From contig NZ_CP007141.1 in NCBI RefSeq assembly GCF_000816145.1, positions 868,001 to 932,000 of the forward strand: a DNA stretch of 64,000 bases, written 5' to 3'. This document shows, one piece after another, positions 9,489-17,928 of the stretch (its first letter is position 1; every line of letters starts with the position of its first letter). The stretch is from Pseudothermotoga hypogea DSM 11164 = NBRC 106472. GTDB taxonomy: Bacteria > Thermotogota > Thermotogae > Thermotogales > DSM-5069. The position numbers were made by a program, and so were the translations under genes. Under the pieces are notes generated by a model that was not told the origin of the DNA, made no database searches, and saw only the letters and a program-made list of their open reading frames with translations.

Positions 9489-9737
9489 TCAGATCTTGTT
9501 AGATTCTTCTTCGAGCATTTTAAGGACTCGTTCTGCGTTTTTGTCCTCTAAGATCAATCTGAAGAACTCGTACGCCTGCAGATCTGTCTCGTCCGTTCTG
9601 TTCAGAAAGTACGCTTTGACCTTTGTCTTGAAGAGCTCTTTTTCCTCATCGGACATCGAAGCAACGTGCTTGACGATCTCGAGCAACGAACGATCCTGAA
9701 CGCAAGCACTCGCGATCTGCAGGAGTACATCTTCCAT
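9489..9737 (-). CDS. Small acidic helical protein of unknown function
   Basis: An 82-residue product that I do not recognise. It is rich in Glu, Asp and Lys, has no signal peptide or membrane segment, and looks all-helical (EEKELFKTKVKAYFL, AYEFFRLILEDKNAERVLKMLEEE). The ATG at 9737 lies 3 bases after the spoVS stop on the same strand, without its own clear ribosome site, so translational coupling to spoVS is likely. Codon use and composition resemble the neighbours. It could be a partner or regulator of the SpoVS-like protein; nothing in the sequence itself shows this. Confidence 0.7.
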   Translation of the reverse strand: MEDVLLQIASACVQDRSLLEIVKHVASMSDEEKELFKTKVKAYFLNRTDETDLQAYEFFRLILEDKNAERVLKMLEEESNKI

Positions 9738-9740
9738 CCA

Positions 9741-10013
9741 TCAGCTCTGCTTGGTCGTCACGAACACCTTGAAGGATATACCCGTGCGCGTTTCGTTTTC
9801 GATCTTGGCCTCCATGAAACCGGGCACCATGTAGATATCCTTATCGTTCTCGTTGAGGAATCTCCTGGCTACGGCAATCGCTTTGACGGCTTGGTTCACG
9901 GCCCCCGCACCTATCGCCTGGATCTCAACTCTGTCGGCCTTCGATAAAGCGCCTGCTATGGCTCCTGCAACCTTGTTGGGGTTCGAACTCGAACTGACTT
10001 TCAAAATCTCCAT
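9741..10013 (-). CDS. spoVS: Stage V sporulation protein S homologue
   Basis: A 90-residue member of the SpoVS family, small Alba-like proteins thought to bind nucleic acid. The family signature is complete: LKVSSSSNPNKVAGAIAGAL, then EIQAIGAGAVNQAVKAIAVAR and a C-terminal SFKVFVTTK. SpoVS is named for Bacillus sporulation but is also found in non-sporulating thermophiles, where its job is unknown. The ATG at 10013 follows AAGGAGGATT; upstream in-frame codons lack a site. It has its own promoter (10081-10108), whose -35 lies inside galT, and a stem-loop at the very start of the transcript. It is followed after 3 bases by a small coupled gene. Confidence 0.95.
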   Translation of the reverse strand: MEILKVSSSSNPNKVAGAIAGALSKADRVEIQAIGAGAVNQAVKAIAVARRFLNENDKDIYMVPGFMEAKIENETRTGISFKVFVTTKQS

Positions 10014-10048
10014 TCGACCAATCCTCCTTGATCTGTAAAGAATCTCAT

Positions 10049-10072
10049 GCACAACACCTTTTGGTGCTGTGC
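10049..10072 (-). promoter_or_regulatory. Stem-loop at the 5' end of the spoVS transcript
   Basis: GCACAGCACC-AAAA-GGUGUUGUGC on the minus strand: a 10-bp stem (one G-U pair) with a 4-base loop. With the -10 at 10081-10086, transcription would start near 10074, so the stem begins at about position +2. It could protect the mRNA 5' end, or stop readthrough from galT, although the sequence after it (ATGAGATTCTTT) is a weak U-tract. Confidence 0.5.
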
Positions 10073-10080
10073 TACGAGTG

Positions 10081-10108
10081 ATTTTACCACATATTTATGC
10101 TATTTCAA
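10081..10108 (-). promoter_or_regulatory. Promoter of spoVS
   Basis: On the minus strand, TTGAAA (10108 to 10103) and TAAAAT (10086 to 10081) with a 16-base spacer. The -35 lies inside the last codons of galT. Confidence 0.6.
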
Positions 10109-11096
10109 CCGCACGCAAATATTTGGCTGCCTCTTCCGGTGGCATGGGATTTATATAAAATCCCGATCCCCACTCGAATCCCGCAACGTTCGTCAGGCGT
10201 GGAACAATTTCCAAATGCCAGTGATAGTATCCCTCTCCCTCGTTGTCGGTTGGTGCCGTGTGTAACATGAAATTGTACGGCGGGTTGTCCAAGGCAACAA
10301 AGATACGATAGAGAGTGTTCTTCAATATCTTCGCAAAGTTCTTCACTTCTCTCTCGTTTATGTCACCAAAACTGTGCGCGTGACGTTTCGGAAGTATCCA
10401 GGTTTCGCAAGGAAACCTCGCAGCGAAAGGCTCTAACGAAACGAAATCTTCGTTTTCTTCAACGATTCGCTCTTTCCTCTCCAGTTCCTGACTGACAATG
10501 TCGCAGAAGACGCATCTTTCCTTGTAAGAGTAGTACTCCCTGGAACCAGAAAGCTCTTCCTGTACTCTCTTCGGAACTATCGGCAACGCTATGAGTTGAC
10601 TGTGCGGATGCTGTAGAGACGCTCCTGCATCGCGACCATGGTTCTTGAAAATCAAAATGTATTCAACCCTCTTGTCCGCTGAGATGCTCTCATATCGATG
10701 CTTGTAAGCCCAGACCACTTCCTCCACTTGTTTGTAATCCATCAGCGCAAGGTGTGTGTTGTGATCGGGCGTTTCAACGATCACTTCATGATAACCAAAG
10801 CCATCCATCGCGTCGAACATGCCCACACCGTATCTCCTGGGTGAAAGGTTGGGGTTCACCGCCCCAAACTTGTTGGGCACGACCCTCACCCACCAACCGG
10901 GGGAGTTGGGTGCGGTGTCTGGCGGCCTGAACGCAAGGACTTCCGGTGGCGTAGTGTGTTCGTTACCGTAGTCGAAAGGGCAGAACGCGGGTTTCTCTTC
11001 AACCTTTGGGCGGGCAAAATCGTGCGGCCTTTTGGCCCGCTCTGTGGCTATGATGACCCACCTCTTCAACACAGGGTCTTTCCTGAACTCAGGCAT
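10095..11096 (-). CDS. galT: Galactose-1-phosphate uridylyltransferase
   Basis: Transfers UMP between UDP-glucose and galactose-1-phosphate in the Leloir pathway. The product is 333 residues, of HIT-superfamily fold. The catalytic H-P-H triplet is in SLQHPHSQ (163-165, His165 nucleophile by homology). Other family segments are WVRVVPNKFGAVNP near 70-82, a CPFDYGNE block (39-46) and CVFCDI, consistent with a zinc or structural cysteine set, and HWHLEIVPRL near the C-terminus. The ATG at 11096 follows GGAGGAAAAG. It lies 12 bases after glgA and is the last gene of the udk-glgA-galT run. Confidence 0.95.
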   Translation of the reverse strand: MPEFRKDPVLKRWVIIATERAKRPHDFARPKVEEKPAFCPFDYGNEHTTPPEVLAFRPPDTAPNSPGWWVRVVPNKFGAVNPNLSPRRYGVGMFDAMDGFGYHEVIVETPDHNTHLALMDYKQVEEVVWAYKHRYESISADKRVEYILIFKNHGRDAGASLQHPHSQLIALPIVPKRVQEELSGSREYYSYKERCVFCDIVSQELERKERIVEENEDFVSLEPFAARFPCETWILPKRHAHSFGDINEREVKNFAKILKNTLYRIFVALDNPPYNFMLHTAPTDNEGEGYYHWHLEIVPRLTNVAGFEWGSGFYINPMPPEEAAKYLRAVEIA

Positions 11097-11108
11097 TTCT
11101 TTTCCTCC

Positions 11109-12569
11109 TCACACCCTTCTCTTTTTCAAAGCCTCTTGGTAGATTCTCATGTACTGCTTCGCCGACCGCTCCCAGGACACGTCCGTTTGCATCGCGTTCT
11201 GAACGATTTTTTCCCAGTGACGTTTTTCGTTCTTAAAGAAATGGACTGCCTTGGCAATAGCCATGAACAGATGCGCAGGATCGTACTCTCTGAACCCGAA
11301 GCCGTTGCCCAGGCCAGTTTCCGGATCGTATTCCTTGACGGTGTCGGCCAGACCGCCGGTGTAACGGACTATCGGGATGGTACCGTACCTCAGACTGTAC
11401 ATTTGACCCAGTCCGCACGGTTCGTAGCGAGAAGGCATCAGGAACATGTCACATCCTGCGTAAATCTTCTGTGCGAGTTCTATGTCGAACTTTATGTTGC
11501 TGGAAACTTTGCTCGCATACCTTTTCTGAAGCTGCAGGAACATCTCTTCGTACTTTTTCTCACCCGTACCGAGCACAACGAACTGAAGGTCGAAGAGAAA
11601 CATATAATCAGCGATTTTCTCGATCAGATCCAGCCCCTTCTGATCGACCAGTCTGTTTATCATACCGATCAGTGGAACTTCCTCTCTCACCGGAAGGTTC
11701 AGTTCTTTCTGTAGCATCTTCTTGTTTTCATACTTCTTTTCTATGCTGTTGATGTCGTAGTTGACGTATATTCTTCTGTCCGTCGCAGGATTGAACTCCT
11801 CGTAGTCTATCCCGTTCAGTATTCCGTAGAGATCTTCCGACCTGAGTCTCAAAACCCCATCGAGTTTCTCTCCGTACTCTTCCGTCTGTATCTCTTGAGC
11901 ATAAGTGGGACTCACCGTCGTCACGATGTCGCTGAAGAGGATCCCACCTTTGAGGAAGTTGATCTTTCCGTAGAACTCGAGCCCATCTATGTTGAACAAA
12001 TAACCCGGCAAGCCAGCGAACTTCATGTAGCTCGGGCTGAAGATGCCTTGATAGCCGAGGTTGTGAATCGTGAAGACGATCGCCGTGCGACTGAAGAACG
12101 GATCCACCCTGTAGAGTGTCTTGAGATAGACGGGCACCAGCCCGGTCTGCCAGTCGTGCGCGTGCACCACGTCGAACTGTTCCGACAGATGTCTCATGGC
12201 TTGAATCGACGCAGCCGAGAAGAATATAGCTTGTTCGGCAAGATCGGGGCCTTCGTAGACGTTCTCCGCGGAGAAGTAATACTCGTTCGCGATGAAATAA
12301 ACCGCCACACCAGAGCCAGGAAGCTGTGACTTGTAGAGGTCGAAAGTTTCCTTTGTCTGAACGTTCTCCACAGGAATGGATTTGGCAACCTCACTCAGCT
12401 GGTAGCCAAACTTTTGACTGTTCTTGAGCACAACCTTGTGTAAAGGCATGAATATCGTCACCTTCGCCCCACTTCTTTCTACGGCCTTTGGCAGGGCTCC
12501 GAGCACGTCTGCAAGACCTCCCACCTTTGCGAAGGGATAGACCTCGTAAGCGATCATCGCAACCTTCAC
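11109..12569 (-). CDS. glgA: Glycogen (starch) synthase, GT5 family
   Basis: Adds glucose from a sugar nucleotide (ADP-glucose in bacteria) to a growing alpha-1,4-glucan. The N-terminal Rossmann domain begins MKVAMIAYEVYPFAKVGGLADV, carrying the KxGGL motif for the nucleotide sugar; the partner motif in the C-terminal domain is PSRYEPCGLGQMYSLRYGTIP, followed by YTGGLADTV. I chose the GTG at 12569 (486 residues), since AGGTG lies 6 bases upstream and the protein then starts as the family does; GTG 12578 overlaps the site. It follows the exported metallopeptidase gene and precedes galT. Confidence 0.96.
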   Translation of the reverse strand: MKVAMIAYEVYPFAKVGGLADVLGALPKAVERSGAKVTIFMPLHKVVLKNSQKFGYQLSEVAKSIPVENVQTKETFDLYKSQLPGSGVAVYFIANEYYFSAENVYEGPDLAEQAIFFSAASIQAMRHLSEQFDVVHAHDWQTGLVPVYLKTLYRVDPFFSRTAIVFTIHNLGYQGIFSPSYMKFAGLPGYLFNIDGLEFYGKINFLKGGILFSDIVTTVSPTYAQEIQTEEYGEKLDGVLRLRSEDLYGILNGIDYEEFNPATDRRIYVNYDINSIEKKYENKKMLQKELNLPVREEVPLIGMINRLVDQKGLDLIEKIADYMFLFDLQFVVLGTGEKKYEEMFLQLQKRYASKVSSNIKFDIELAQKIYAGCDMFLMPSRYEPCGLGQMYSLRYGTIPIVRYTGGLADTVKEYDPETGLGNGFGFREYDPAHLFMAIAKAVHFFKNEKRHWEKIVQNAMQTDVSWERSAKQYMRIYQEALKKRRV

Positions 12570-12574
12570 GGTTT

Positions 12575-14983
12575 TCACCTCGCTGTTGGAATTATAGCAT
12601 AGTCCTGTTTGACCCTGAGAAAGATGCCGATAAGATCTTCAAAACCGAGTTGGACAAACAATTTTTTATCTCTCAATCCAACCTTCACATAAGGCCTCAG
12701 AGGAAGCTGGTAGGAAAGATGACCATTGAAATCGACCCTCGTCCAGTACTCTTCAGTTTCACCCTGAACCATGCCGAAGCTCAGTGCAAAGCTGTCCAGA
12801 CCCAAAAAGCCATCGAAACTTCCCAGATCCGTTCTGATCGCGGGTAGAACCATTTGTGTTGAAAAATCCAGTCCCGAGGGCCTTACTTTTCCTCGCACCT
12901 CGAACAACAGTTGCTTGAATGCGAATGCCTTCGAAAGTTCGAAACACATGTCGGGCAACAATTCAACGGTGAAGGAAAAGTCCGAGAACCTGTGCAGATG
13001 TATTCGGCCACCAACGCTTCCATAGGCGTACCCGAGTGCGAATTTCGGTGTCAGTCCGCCGGGTTCGATTACAAGACCCAGCTTTGAGAAGAGCACATCG
13101 TTCCTCAGTGCACGATAGTTCGAATCAGACACGATCATGTCGAAAGTAACAGACTCGTTCGTTCCCATGAGAGACATTGTTAAACCGCTCGAGGAACTGA
13201 ACGTCAGGTTGGCCCAGTGAGATCTCATCGTCTTGAGAAAGGCGAGTGTTGCGATGTTGTCGGTCAAATCGTCCCAGAAGCCCATGCACACACCCACACC
13301 CAAATCGTCCCCGACAAGATCAATGTAAGGAAAAGGTAGAGCGAACCTGAACTTCATTGAATCGCGAATCTTTTTTGAAGTCAGTGTCGTTTCCTCGAGT
13401 TTTGAACCGGTCGTGATCAACGTTTCAGTCACGACAGCATTTCGAAGGATCGTTCCTCCTGGCTCAAAAAAGAGCGCATACCCGCCCGGTAGAGGCTTGA
13501 TCGAAAAGATCTTGTCTTCCCACTCCACCGATGCTATACAGTCTTTCACTACCAGTTCGTAAACCCGGTTCGTGGATAGATCGAGCTTATGAGCGCGGAG
13601 TTCTCCGTTCGTTTCTGCTACATAATAGAGTGTGTCGTTAACAATGACTGGTGAGAGCTTAGCTTTCCCGTCCTTCGTCAACCTTGCCAGAGTGCCATTC
13701 TTGAGCAGGTAAAGATCGATGCTGCTTGCCTGCTTAGCCGTGAACACGATGCAGTCTTTCGACGATGCTATCTGTAGTGGAACGAGCCCCTGGGGAATCT
13801 GAAGCTCTTGTTTAGAAGACGTCTTTGAATTGAAAATCTCTATCTTCCTGACATCGTTGTGTTGAACGATCAGTATGAGCCTGTCATCATCCAACCAAGC
13901 CACGTCGATAACGTGCTCGATGCTCGTTTCTCTCAGAGCGCCTTTCCACAAGTACAACCTGTTGACGTACCTGCCGTTTTTCACGGTTCTTCTGACGATC
14001 GCCAGCTCTCGTTTTGAGTTGACCGCAAAACTCACGATGCTGGAAACTTCAACGAGTTTGTGGTTCCTACCCTCAAAGATGTCGTAGAAGTAAATCGCGC
14101 TTGCTTCGTCGTACCCGCTGAAGGCGTAGTACACTCTCCAGAGCTCCACATTGAGCTTGCTCGGGATAAGCGACAAATTCGTCAATCTTTCTCGTTGTAC
14201 GTCAGCTTCTGCAGTCAACCAACTTCGAACCTCCTCGGACGAGGCGAACCGTCTCAAGTGCCTGAAGAAAGTCGCGAATGGATCGTTCGAAAAAGCTTCG
14301 ATCAGTTCGTTCACAGCACCCTGTCTTTTCTTTTCGAGAGACTCCAAGAGCGTGTATCCCAGCGTGTAACTCGCCCCGCCGGGTGTGAAGCGGACCGTGT
14401 TGATGGAAGAAGCGAACTTCAGACCTATATCGCTGGCCAACGCGTTTTTCCTGTACAGCTCGAACAGCACATCGTTCGCCCTGCCCTCACCTTCCTTGGA
14501 TTCATGCATGATCGCCACGCCTTCGTGAAGGTACAAAGGCGTCAAGACCGATTGGACCGCCGCTGGTACAGCGTGACCGAAGAACTCCAACCAGTCGATG
14601 TACGGAGAGAACTGGTTTGCCAGGAAAATGTGTGCGAGCTCGTGAACGAAGCAGAATACGACCCAATCTTCATATTTGGGGGTGAACTGATAAGGGTTCA
14701 TATCGCTCACGTAGATGACGATCGTGTTGTTAACCGTGTTGGCGTAACCGTTGGAAAGATCAGATCTGAGTAAATAGACCCTTGGTCTCGTACGTGGTGG
14801 ACTTTTGAACTCCAGCATGAAGCGTTCAAAAATCTCGTCAGCCACTCGATGAAGTCTGTGCGCCGCCAGTTCCAAGCCATCGTCGTAGAGTATGTCCAAA
14901 TGCTTCGTCGATACCGCGTTGAAAGTGCCCGCCGCCCACAACGACGAACACGAAACGAGAATTAGCAAGATCAATTTCTTCAT
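12575..14983 (-). CDS. Exported HExxH metallopeptidase with C-terminal beta-barrel-like domain
   Basis: An 802-residue secreted protein with signal peptide MKKLILLILVSCSSLWAAG. The first third looks like a gluzincin peptidase: HELAH at 114-118 and, about 40 residues on, LHEGVAIM, giving the third zinc ligand pattern (EGxA). Residues of roughly 255-510 are repeated short beta units (such as DDRLILIVQHNDVRKIEIFN) like a TolB/WD-type propeller. From about 545 the sequence becomes alternating polar/hydrophobic strands up to the C-terminus (YQLPLRPYVKVGLRDKKLFV, FVQLGFEDLIGIFLRV), as in outer-membrane barrels. It overlaps udk by 4 bases. The combined architecture suggests a cell-surface or toga-anchored peptidase; substrate unknown. 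Confidence 0.82.
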   Translation of the reverse strand: MKKLILLILVSCSSLWAAGTFNAVSTKHLDILYDDGLELAAHRLHRVADEIFERFMLEFKSPPRTRPRVYLLRSDLSNGYANTVNNTIVIYVSDMNPYQFTPKYEDWVVFCFVHELAHIFLANQFSPYIDWLEFFGHAVPAAVQSVLTPLYLHEGVAIMHESKEGEGRANDVLFELYRKNALASDIGLKFASSINTVRFTPGGASYTLGYTLLESLEKKRQGAVNELIEAFSNDPFATFFRHLRRFASSEEVRSWLTAEADVQRERLTNLSLIPSKLNVELWRVYYAFSGYDEASAIYFYDIFEGRNHKLVEVSSIVSFAVNSKRELAIVRRTVKNGRYVNRLYLWKGALRETSIEHVIDVAWLDDDRLILIVQHNDVRKIEIFNSKTSSKQELQIPQGLVPLQIASSKDCIVFTAKQASSIDLYLLKNGTLARLTKDGKAKLSPVIVNDTLYYVAETNGELRAHKLDLSTNRVYELVVKDCIASVEWEDKIFSIKPLPGGYALFFEPGGTILRNAVVTETLITTGSKLEETTLTSKKIRDSMKFRFALPFPYIDLVGDDLGVGVCMGFWDDLTDNIATLAFLKTMRSHWANLTFSSSSGLTMSLMGTNESVTFDMIVSDSNYRALRNDVLFSKLGLVIEPGGLTPKFALGYAYGSVGGRIHLHRFSDFSFTVELLPDMCFELSKAFAFKQLLFEVRGKVRPSGLDFSTQMVLPAIRTDLGSFDGFLGLDSFALSFGMVQGETEEYWTRVDFNGHLSYQLPLRPYVKVGLRDKKLFVQLGFEDLIGIFLRVKQDYAIIPTAR

Positions 14984-15597
14984 ACTTCCTTCTCCAGCCT
15001 CTTGGTTATGTAGTTCACAACGACTTCGATCGCCCTGTCGTTGTGACCACCCTTTGGCACTATGATGTCCGCGTAACGTTTCGTTGGCTCAACGTACGCA
15101 TCGTGCATGGGTTTGACTGTTCGCAAGTACTGGTTTACAACGCTCTCGACACTCCTTCCCCTCTCTTTCACGTCGCGCATCAGCCTGCGTATGAACCTGA
15201 TATCGCTCTCCGTATCCACGTACAGAGAAAGCTCGTAAAGTTCTCTGAGCTCCTCATAATACAGCGCGAAAATACCTTCAACCAGGATCACTTTCTTCGG
15301 AACGAAATTCAGCGTTTCAACCTTTCTGGTGTACGTGACGAAATCGTACGTGGGGATCTGGACGGCCTCGCCATGGAGTAACTTTCGAAGGTGTTCAACA
15401 AGCAATCGATGCTCTATCACGTCCGGATGATCGTAGTTCACCAACCTCCGTTCCTCTATTGGTAAATGGCTCATGTCCTTGTAGTAGTTGTCCATGGGTA
15501 AGATCGCGCACCTTTCTTCACCCAGAGAATGAACTATCCTTTTTGCGACGGTCGTTTTTCCCGATCCTGTTCCACCGCCTATACCGATGAGAACCAA
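14980..15597 (-). CDS. udk: Uridine kinase
   Basis: Phosphorylates uridine (and cytidine) to the monophosphate in pyrimidine salvage. The 205 residues start with the P-loop GIGGGTGSGKTTVAKRI. The segments MDNYYKDMSHLP and NYDHPDVIEHRLL form the nucleoside site; VILVEGIFALY and FIRRLMRDVKERGRSVESV are typical of the family. The TTG at 15597 is preceded by GGGGAGGG. The stop overlaps the start of the exported peptidase (ATGA). It is the first gene of a run udk-peptidase-glgA-galT; a functional link between these is not evident except perhaps the supply of UTP for sugar nucleotides. Confidence 0.95.
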   Translation of the reverse strand: MVLIGIGGGTGSGKTTVAKRIVHSLGEERCAILPMDNYYKDMSHLPIEERRLVNYDHPDVIEHRLLVEHLRKLLHGEAVQIPTYDFVTYTRKVETLNFVPKKVILVEGIFALYYEELRELYELSLYVDTESDIRFIRRLMRDVKERGRSVESVVNQYLRTVKPMHDAYVEPTKRYADIIVPKGGHNDRAIEVVVNYITKRLEKEV

Positions 15598-15873
15598 CGC
15601 CTACCCTCCCCGAACCGACAAATTGTCTTGAGATTCGATTTTCCCATAGTTTCGAAAGATTTGCCAGACATAAGCGACATCTCAGATTCTGCTCCGCGAC
15701 AACACATCTTCAACATATATGCTACAATAAATTTTGATGTTCATCCCAATCTCACGAATGAAAACGGTTTTTGCGGGTTTAAGTCGATACAGCGCTCTTC
15801 GGGTGGCGTTAATAATCGTGATTTTTTTGTACGAGGACGTACGTTCAGACCCTGTTCAGGAAGGTGATCTTGC

Positions 15874-16980
15874 TTGGTGAGGGAAGTGTTCAGAGAAAGG
15901 ATCAATACGCTGAGAAAGCTCATCGAAGAGGAGCAGGCCGAAGCGTTGCTGATCTCACGCTGCGACAACTTCGCCTGGGCCACACTCGGTGCGAGGAACT
16001 ACGTGACTATCAACAGCGAGGTTGGAAGCGTTCATCTTCTGCTCGTGGAAGATTCGATCTACATCCTCACAAACAACATCGAACGAAAGAGGATCGAGCA
16101 GGAAGAGTTGAACGAAGACGTTCTGGGCGATGTGGAGTTCGCCGAGTACATGTGGTCCAAGGACCTGTGGGACGTGCTCAAATCCTTCGTTCAAGGGAAA
16201 AAACTCCTCTCTGACACTGGCTGGTTCGATTCGAGGAACGTCTCCGACCAGCTGAAGAACTTCAGGCTCGTCATGAGTGAGCCGGAGATCGAAACCTACA
16301 GATGGCTTGGTGCCAACTGCGACGAGATCTTCTCCAACACGATGTTGAAGTTCTCACCCGAGATGACGGAATTGCAAGTTCAAGCGGAAATGTCGAAGGC
16401 GTTCTTCGAACGCGGTATCGAACCGATACTCATCTTGGTGTTCGGTGAGGAGAGTGCGCAGCTGTACAGACACAACCTTCCCAGGAACGTGAGGGTCGGA
16501 AAGAAGCTCTTCGTGAGCGTGTGCGTCAGAAAGAAAGGCTTGGTTCTCTCCTCAACGAGATCCGTTTTGTTCGGTAGAGACGAAGATTGGATCAAACAAC
16601 ACAGAGACAACTGTTACGTCGAAGCGGCGGCACTCGAAAACTCAAAACCGGGCAAGAAATTGAGCGAGGTGTTCGAAGAAATCAAGAAGGCTTACGTGGC
16701 AGTGAACAAACCGCACGAGTGGTTCCTGCACCATCAAGGTGGGCTTGCAGGTTACAACGCGCGTGAAGTAATAGCGAACGAAGATACTGATTATTCCTTG
16801 AAGGCTGGAAACGTCGTTGCGTGGAATCCAACAATAACCGGTACGAAGTCCGAAGATACGTTCTTGGTCCTCGAAGATGGTTTGGAATGTTTCTCCTATC
16901 CTGAGTCGAGTCGTTGGCCCGCGCTGAATTTGCAAATCGGCTCGTTAACGCTGAAAAGGCCTGACATAGTTGTACTGTGA
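15874..16980 (+). CDS. M24 (creatinase/prolidase-fold) protein lacking metal ligands
   Basis: A 368-residue protein with the two-domain aminopeptidase-P layout: N-terminal creatinase domain (about 1-140, RINTLRKLIEEEQAEALLIS) and C-terminal pita-bread domain (about 145-368). Active relatives bind two metals through Asp, Asp, His, Glu, Glu. Here the Asp-Asp segment reads LFVSVCVRKKGLVLSSTRSV, where both Asp positions appear to be Ser. The GHGIG-like segment is HHQGGLAG, and the TIEPG-like segment is VAWNPTI, so the first Glu is Asn; only the final Glu (SEDTFLV) stands. I therefore expect no aminopeptidase activity. The TTG at 15874 follows GGAAGGTGA; GTG 15877 is equally possible. Twelve bases later comes a membrane serine protease gene. 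Confidence 0.85.
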   Translation: MVREVFRERINTLRKLIEEEQAEALLISRCDNFAWATLGARNYVTINSEVGSVHLLLVEDSIYILTNNIERKRIEQEELNEDVLGDVEFAEYMWSKDLWDVLKSFVQGKKLLSDTGWFDSRNVSDQLKNFRLVMSEPEIETYRWLGANCDEIFSNTMLKFSPEMTELQVQAEMSKAFFERGIEPILILVFGEESAQLYRHNLPRNVRVGKKLFVSVCVRKKGLVLSSTRSVLFGRDEDWIKQHRDNCYVEAAALENSKPGKKLSEVFEEIKKAYVAVNKPHEWFLHHQGGLAGYNAREVIANEDTDYSLKAGNVVAWNPTITGTKSEDTFLVLEDGLECFSYPESSRWPALNLQIGSLTLKRPDIVVL

Positions 16981-16992
16981 GGAGGAGTAGAA

Positions 16993-17850
16993 ATGTACTC
17001 GTTCATATTCGAACTCTTCTGGATGATCTTCATTCTCAGCATGTTCATCCCGTTCTTCAAAGCTTACAGTCAAAAGAGCGCGAGAGAAACTTTGATAAGA
17101 CAGCTCGAGGTGAAACGCAAGAGCAGAGTTATAACGCTCATTCACAGGCAAGAGTCGATGAGCTTCTTCGGTCTCACCTTCGGAAGGTATATAACCATAG
17201 AAGATTCCGAAGAAATCTTGAGGGCAATAAAGTTGACCCCACCAGACATGCCGATCGATTTGATCCTGCACACCCCCGGTGGTTTGGTGTTGGCAGCAGA
17301 GCAAATTGCCCGTGCCCTGGTCAAGCACAAAGGCAAGGTCACCGTCTTTGTTCCTCACTACGCGATGTCCGGTGGAACCATGATAGCCCTGGCTGCGGAT
17401 GAAATAGTCATGGATCCAAACGCCGTGCTGGGACCGCTCGATCCACAACTGGGTGGTTATCCTGCGCCTTCGATACTGAGCGTGCTCGAAAAGAAAAACA
17501 TCAACGAAATAGACGATCAAACTTTGATCCTTGCCGATATCGCCAAGAAGGCCATGAACCAGGTGATGGACTTCGTGACGTGTCTCTTGAAGGAAAAGGT
17601 CGGTGAAGAGAAAGCCAAACAACTGGCAGAGACTCTTTGTAGTGGCAAATGGACTCACGATTATCCTCTGACCGTGGATGCGCTCAAGCAGATGGGAATA
17701 CCCGTTTCTGAAAACATGCCACAGGAAGTCTATCAGCTCATGGACCTCTACAAACAAACCGAACAGAGAAGACCATCGGTTCAGTACATACCCGTCCCGT
17801 ACAGGGGTGGGGAGAGAGGCACGAGTCAAGAATCGAGGAAAAATTCTTGA
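16993..17850 (+). CDS. Membrane-anchored Clp-class serine protease (SDH/SppA-like)
   Basis: A 285-residue protein of the ClpP/crotonase-fold family known as serine dehydrogenase proteinases. An N-terminal membrane helix (YSFIFELFWMIFILSMFIPF, about 2-21) anchors it, and the catalytic domain follows. DLILHTPGGLVLAA forms the oxyanion strand region, and YAMSGGTMIALAADEIVMD carries the serine nucleophile at ML-S-GG as in relatives, with the usual NAVLGPLDPQLG. The protein has no signal-peptidase site, so it probably stays attached to the membrane, perhaps with the domain in the cytoplasm. It is cotranscribed with the M24-fold gene and followed by a strong terminator. Substrate unknown; membrane-protein quality control is a reasonable guess. 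Confidence 0.9.
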   Translation: MYSFIFELFWMIFILSMFIPFFKAYSQKSARETLIRQLEVKRKSRVITLIHRQESMSFFGLTFGRYITIEDSEEILRAIKLTPPDMPIDLILHTPGGLVLAAEQIARALVKHKGKVTVFVPHYAMSGGTMIALAADEIVMDPNAVLGPLDPQLGGYPAPSILSVLEKKNINEIDDQTLILADIAKKAMNQVMDFVTCLLKEKVGEEKAKQLAETLCSGKWTHDYPLTVDALKQMGIPVSENMPQEVYQLMDLYKQTEQRRPSVQYIPVPYRGGERGTSQESRKNS

Positions 17851-17871
17851 GGCTCATGCCAGTAGAACTTC

Positions 17872-17894
17872 GGCCGGCCCCAAGCCGGCCTTTT
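17872..17894 (+). terminator. Terminator after the serine protease gene
   Basis: Perfect stem GGCCGGC-CCCAA-GCCGGCC followed by TTTT, 22 bases after the stop. Confidence 0.85.
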
Positions 17895-17928
17895 GCTCTC
17901 GCTTCACCCCCAGAAAAACTGTAGTGGA

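Noticed and set aside
15829-15842. Palindrome GTACG-AGGA-CGTAC before the M24 gene as a terminator or operator
   Set aside because: Five-base stem, with the T tract on the wrong side for termination; no second copy was found to support an operator.
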